This document shows positions 52,946 to 55,652 of a stretch of DNA of 55,652 nt, piece after piece. The stretch is from the NCBI RefSeq assembly GCF_009733925.1, contig NZ_WOEI01000007.1:1-55652 (forward strand). The letters run 5' to 3'. A program made the translations under genes and the position numbers. Under the pieces are notes generated by a model. It saw nothing but the letters and a program-made list of their open reading frames with translations, was not told the origin of the DNA and did no database searches. Each line of letters begins with the position of its first letter. Position 1 is the stretch's first letter. Source of the DNA: Streptobacillus canis (GTDB lineage: Bacteria; Fusobacteriota; Fusobacteriia; Fusobacteriales; Leptotrichiaceae).

Positions 52946-53416
52946 GTGTCAAGAAGAAAACAAGCTAAGAAAAGAGATGTTTTACCTGATTCAAAATTTA
53001 ACGATATTATCGTAACTAAATTTATCAATGGATTAATGGTTGATGGTAAAAAATCAGTTGCAGAAAACATTTTTTATTCAGCATTAGAAGAAATTGAAAA
53101 AGAAACAAACGAATCAGGATATGAAATATTCAAAAGAGCTATGGAAAATGTAAAACCATCAGTAGAAGTTAGATCAAGAAGAATCGGAGGAGCTACATAT
53201 CAAGTTCCAGTAGAGGTAAGAAAAGAAAGACAACAAACTTTAGCTATAAGATGGTTAGTTAGATATACAAGAGATAGAAAAGAGTATGGAATGATACTTA
53301 AACTTAAAAAAGAATTAATAGCTGCAGCTAATAATGAAGGTGGATCAATTAAGAAAAAAGATGACACTTACAAAATGGCAGAAGCTAATAGAGCGTTTGC
53401 TCACTATAAATGGTAA
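52946..53416 (+). CDS. rpsG: 30S ribosomal protein S7
   Basis: This 156-residue primary 16S-rRNA-binding protein organises the 30S head. It starts on GTG, with AAGGAGG seven bases upstream, and reads [19 protein letters not shown]. The conserved [12 protein letters not shown] and [15 protein letters not shown] segments are present. It is 31 bp after rpsL and 15 bp before fusA, the standard order. In E. coli S7 represses translation of its own operon; a similar role with the rpsL leader is only a possibility here. Confidence 0.98.
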   Translation: MSRRKQAKKRDVLPDSKFNDIIVTKFINGLMVDGKKSVAENIFYSALEEIEKETNESGYEIFKRAMENVKPSVEVRSRRIGGATYQVPVEVRKERQQTLAIRWLVRYTRDRKEYGMILKLKKELIAAANNEGGSIKKKDDTYKMAEANRAFAHYKW

Positions 53417-53431
53417 TAATAGGAGGATATA

Positions 53432-55507
53432 ATGGCTAGAAAAGTTGCTTTAAAAGATACTAGAAATATAGGTATCATGGCACATATAGATGCTGGTAAA
53501 ACAACTACAACTGAAAGAATCTTATTCTATACAGGAGTTAACCATAAATTAGGAGAAGTTCATGATGGAGCTGCTACTATGGACTGGATGGAACAAGAAC
53601 AAGAAAGAGGAATAACAATTACATCAGCAGCAACTACTTGCTTCTGGAAAGGACATAGAATTAACATTATAGATACTCCAGGCCACGTTGACTTTACTGT
53701 TGAAGTTGAAAGATCTTTAAGAGTATTAGATGGGGCTGTTGCAGTATTCTCAGCAGTTGACGGAGTACAACCTCAATCAGAAACAGTTTGGAGACAAGCA
53801 GATAAATATAATGTACCAAGACTTGCATTTTTCAATAAAATGGATAGAGTTGGTGCAGACTTTGATATGTGTGTAAACGATATTAAACAAAAATTAGGTG
53901 GAAACGGTGTACCTATACAATTACCAATTGGTGCTGAAGATGCATTTGAAGGTGTAATAGATTTAATTGAAATGAAAGAATATATCTTCACTGATAAACA
54001 AGGAGCAGACTATCAAGTGGTAGATGTAAGAGATTCATTAAAAGATGATGCAGAACTTGCAAGACATCACTTAATTGAATCAATTGTTGAAACTGATGAA
54101 GAATTAATGGAAAAATATTTTGCTGGAGAGGACATTACAGTTGATGAAATTAAAAGAGCGTTAAGAATAGCTACAATAGCAGGAACAGTAGTACCTGTAA
54201 CATGTGGTACTGCATTTAAAAATAAAGGTATCCAACCCCTATTAGATGCTGTAGTTGCATATATGCCTTCACCAGTTGATATAGAAGCAGTTAAAGGGAT
54301 AGATCCTAAAACAGATGCAGAAATTTCAAGAAAACCTGCTGATGAAGAAAAATTCTCAGCATTAGCATTCAAAATTGTTACAGATCCATTTGTAGGAAGA
54401 TTATCATTCTTTAGAGTTTATTCAGGAGTTTTAGAAAAAGGTTCTTATGTATTAAACTCTACTAAAGATAAAAAAGAAAGAATGGGAAGATTACTTCAAA
54501 TGCATGCTAATAAAAGAGATGAAATTGATATAGTATATGCTGGAGATATTGCAGCTGCAGTTGGATTAAAAGATACAACTACAGGAGATACATTATGTGC
54601 TGAAGATGCTCCAATTATTTTAGAAAGAATGGAATTCCCAGAACCAGTTATTTCGGTTGCAGTAGAACCTAAAACTAAGGCTGACCAAGAAAAAATGGGT
54701 ACTGCATTAGCTAAACTTGCAGAAGAAGATCCTACTTTCCAAGTTAAATCTGACCAAGAAACAGGACAAACTATTATTGAAGGTATGGGAGAATTACATT
54801 TAGAAATAATTGTAGACCGTATGAAGAGAGAATTTAAAGTAGAAGCTAATGTTGGAAAACCACAAGTTGCTTATAGAGAAACTATACTTGGTTCATCAGA
54901 TGTTGAAGAAAAATATGCTAAACAATCTGGAGGACGTGGACAATATGGACATGTTAAGATTAGAGTTGAAGCAAATGATGGAAAAGGATATGAATTTGTT
55001 AATGAAATTACAGGAGGAGCAATTCCTAGAGAATATATACCTGCTGTAGATAAAGGTATAAGAGAAGCTCTTGATTCAGGAGTTTTAGCTGGATATCCAG
55101 TACAAGATGTAAAAGTTACACTATATGATGGATCATACCATGAAGTGGATTCATCAGAAATGGCATTTAAAATTGCAGGATCTATGGCAATGAAAAAAGC
55201 TTTAAGAGCTGCAAATCCTATCTTACTTGAACCAATATTCAAGTTAGAAATTACAACACCTGAAGAATACATGGGAGATGTTATAGGAGATTTAAATTCT
55301 AGACGTGGAACTGTATCAGGAATGAATGATAGAAATAATGCTAAAATTATTTCAGGAGGAGTACCTTTATCAGAAATGTTTGGATATGCAACAGATTTAA
55401 GATCTAAAACTCAAGGAAGAGCTACATATTCAATGGAATTTGAAAAATATCAACAAGTACCTAAAATGTTAGCAGAAAAAGTTATTGCAGAAAGAACAGG
55501 AAAATAA
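53432..55507 (+). CDS. fusA: Elongation factor G
   Basis: This 691-residue translational GTPase drives translocation. G1 is [14 protein letters not shown], the switch I region includes [11 protein letters not shown]3 is DTPGHVDF and G4 is NKMD. The C-terminal domains include [14 protein letters not shown] and [13 protein letters not shown]. The length is standard. AGGAGG precedes the ATG. It sits between rpsG and tuf in the str operon, with no sign of fusion or insertion. Confidence 0.98.
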   Translation: MARKVALKDTRNIGIMAHIDAGKTTTTERILFYTGVNHKLGEVHDGAATMDWMEQEQERGITITSAATTCFWKGHRINIIDTPGHVDFTVEVERSLRVLDGAVAVFSAVDGVQPQSETVWRQADKYNVPRLAFFNKMDRVGADFDMCVNDIKQKLGGNGVPIQLPIGAEDAFEGVIDLIEMKEYIFTDKQGADYQVVDVRDSLKDDAELARHHLIESIVETDEELMEKYFAGEDITVDEIKRALRIATIAGTVVPVTCGTAFKNKGIQPLLDAVVAYMPSPVDIEAVKGIDPKTDAEISRKPADEEKFSALAFKIVTDPFVGRLSFFRVYSGVLEKGSYVLNSTKDKKERMGRLLQMHANKRDEIDIVYAGDIAAAVGLKDTTTGDTLCAEDAPIILERMEFPEPVISVAVEPKTKADQEKMGTALAKLAEEDPTFQVKSDQETGQTIIEGMGELHLEIIVDRMKREFKVEANVGKPQVAYRETILGSSDVEEKYAKQSGGRGQYGHVKIRVEANDGKGYEFVNEITGGAIPREYIPAVDKGIREALDSGVLAGYPVQDVKVTLYDGSYHEVDSSEMAFKIAGSMAMKKALRAANPILLEPIFKLEITTPEEYMGDVIGDLNSRRGTVSGMNDRNNAKIISGGVPLSEMFGYATDLRSKTQGRATYSMEFEKYQQVPKMLAEKVIAERTGK

Positions 55508-55528
55508 TAAACTAAAGGAGAAAATAAA

Positions 55529-55652
55529 ATGGCAAAACAAAAGTTTGAAAGAAGTAAACCACACGTAAACGTTGGAACAATAGGACACGTAGATCACGGT
55601 AAAACAACAACAACAGCAGCTATTTCAAAAGTATTAGCATCAAAAGGATTAG
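55529..55652 (+). CDS. tuf: Elongation factor Tu, 5' part
   Basis: The gene is cut by the window end; 41 codons are visible ([20 protein letters not shown], then [20 protein letters not shown]). The G1 loop GHVDHGKT identifies EF-Tu. AAAGGAG precedes the ATG, 21 bp after fusA. It completes the usual rpsL-rpsG-fusA-tuf order. Confidence 0.97.
   Translation, partial: MAKQKFERSKPHVNVGTIGHVDHGKTTTTAAISKVLASKGL

Overview
The window is very AT-rich. Its Gram-negative-type surface genes (lipidated autotransporters, a YadA-type trimeric adhesin, a very large outer-membrane protein), arginine deiminase operon, mannose- and glucose-type PTS genes and bacterial str operon point to a host-associated fusobacterium. 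Leptotrichiaceae (Streptobacillus/Sneathia-like) is my best guess. This is inferred from gene content and composition; no 16S gene is present.

Layout. 1-5.8 kb (minus strand): a mannose/sorbose/GalNAc-family PTS operon (IIB-IIC-IID-IIA), a glucose/GlcNAc-family PTS IIBC gene and an orphan PotD-like lipoprotein. 5.8-9.2 kb: two related small membrane proteins that appear to start on AUU codons, a DAACS symporter and a Cof phosphatase. 9.2-10.7 kb: a receiver-only response regulator in one operon with lrgA-lrgB. 10.8-15.1 kb: a 1332-residue probable outer-membrane barrel protein and a 54-residue ORF. 15.1-18.5 kb: an IS91-like remnant, then a quinone/electrophile-detoxification operon (FMN reductase, extradiol dioxygenase-like protein, flavin reductase, esterase) with a palindromic operator. 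18.8-19.9 kb: a MerR/TipAS-like regulator behind a 19-bp-spacer promoter, and an autotransporter-barrel remnant. 20.2-23.1 kb: the first lipidated S8 (subtilisin-like) autotransporter. 23.4-29.6 kb: arcA-arcB-arcC-arcD and a secreted C69 dipeptidase. 29.7-32.4 kb: a SAM methyltransferase and a free-standing transglutaminase-like protein. 32.5-36.3 kb: the trimeric autotransporter adhesin. 36.3-37.6 kb: a broken IS91/IS801-like element.

37.6-43.4 kb is a mosaic island whose codon usage and GC differ from the rest and look Firmicutes-like. It holds an XRE regulator with two broken DNA methyltransferases, a serine-recombinase C-terminal remnant, a DUF1413 remnant, a complete cadC-HMA-cadA metal-efflux operon, a CopZ-like [2Fe-2S] gene split by a stop codon, three 30-bp-periodic repeats and a structured GC-rich stretch that may be a group II intron fragment.

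43.5-49.2 kb holds a giant transglutaminase-DUF4011-SF1 helicase-nuclease-DUF3320 protein. Its N-terminal domain and promoter are duplicated at 31.4 kb. 49.3-52.1 kb is the second S8 autotransporter. 52.3 kb to the end is the str operon rpsL-rpsG-fusA-tuf (tuf cut by the window edge).

How it fits together. The core metabolism shown is sugar uptake by PTS and ATP generation from arginine, with a secreted dipeptidase and amino acid or polyamine uptake proteins feeding it. The surface proteins probably interact with each other, because lipidated S8 autotransporters in other bacteria process neighbouring surface proteins. The most unusual items are the duplicated transglutaminase-like domain tied to the helicase, the Glu-for-Asp change in both S8 proteases, the periplasmic coiled-coil tail on the adhesin and the twin AUU-start membrane genes.
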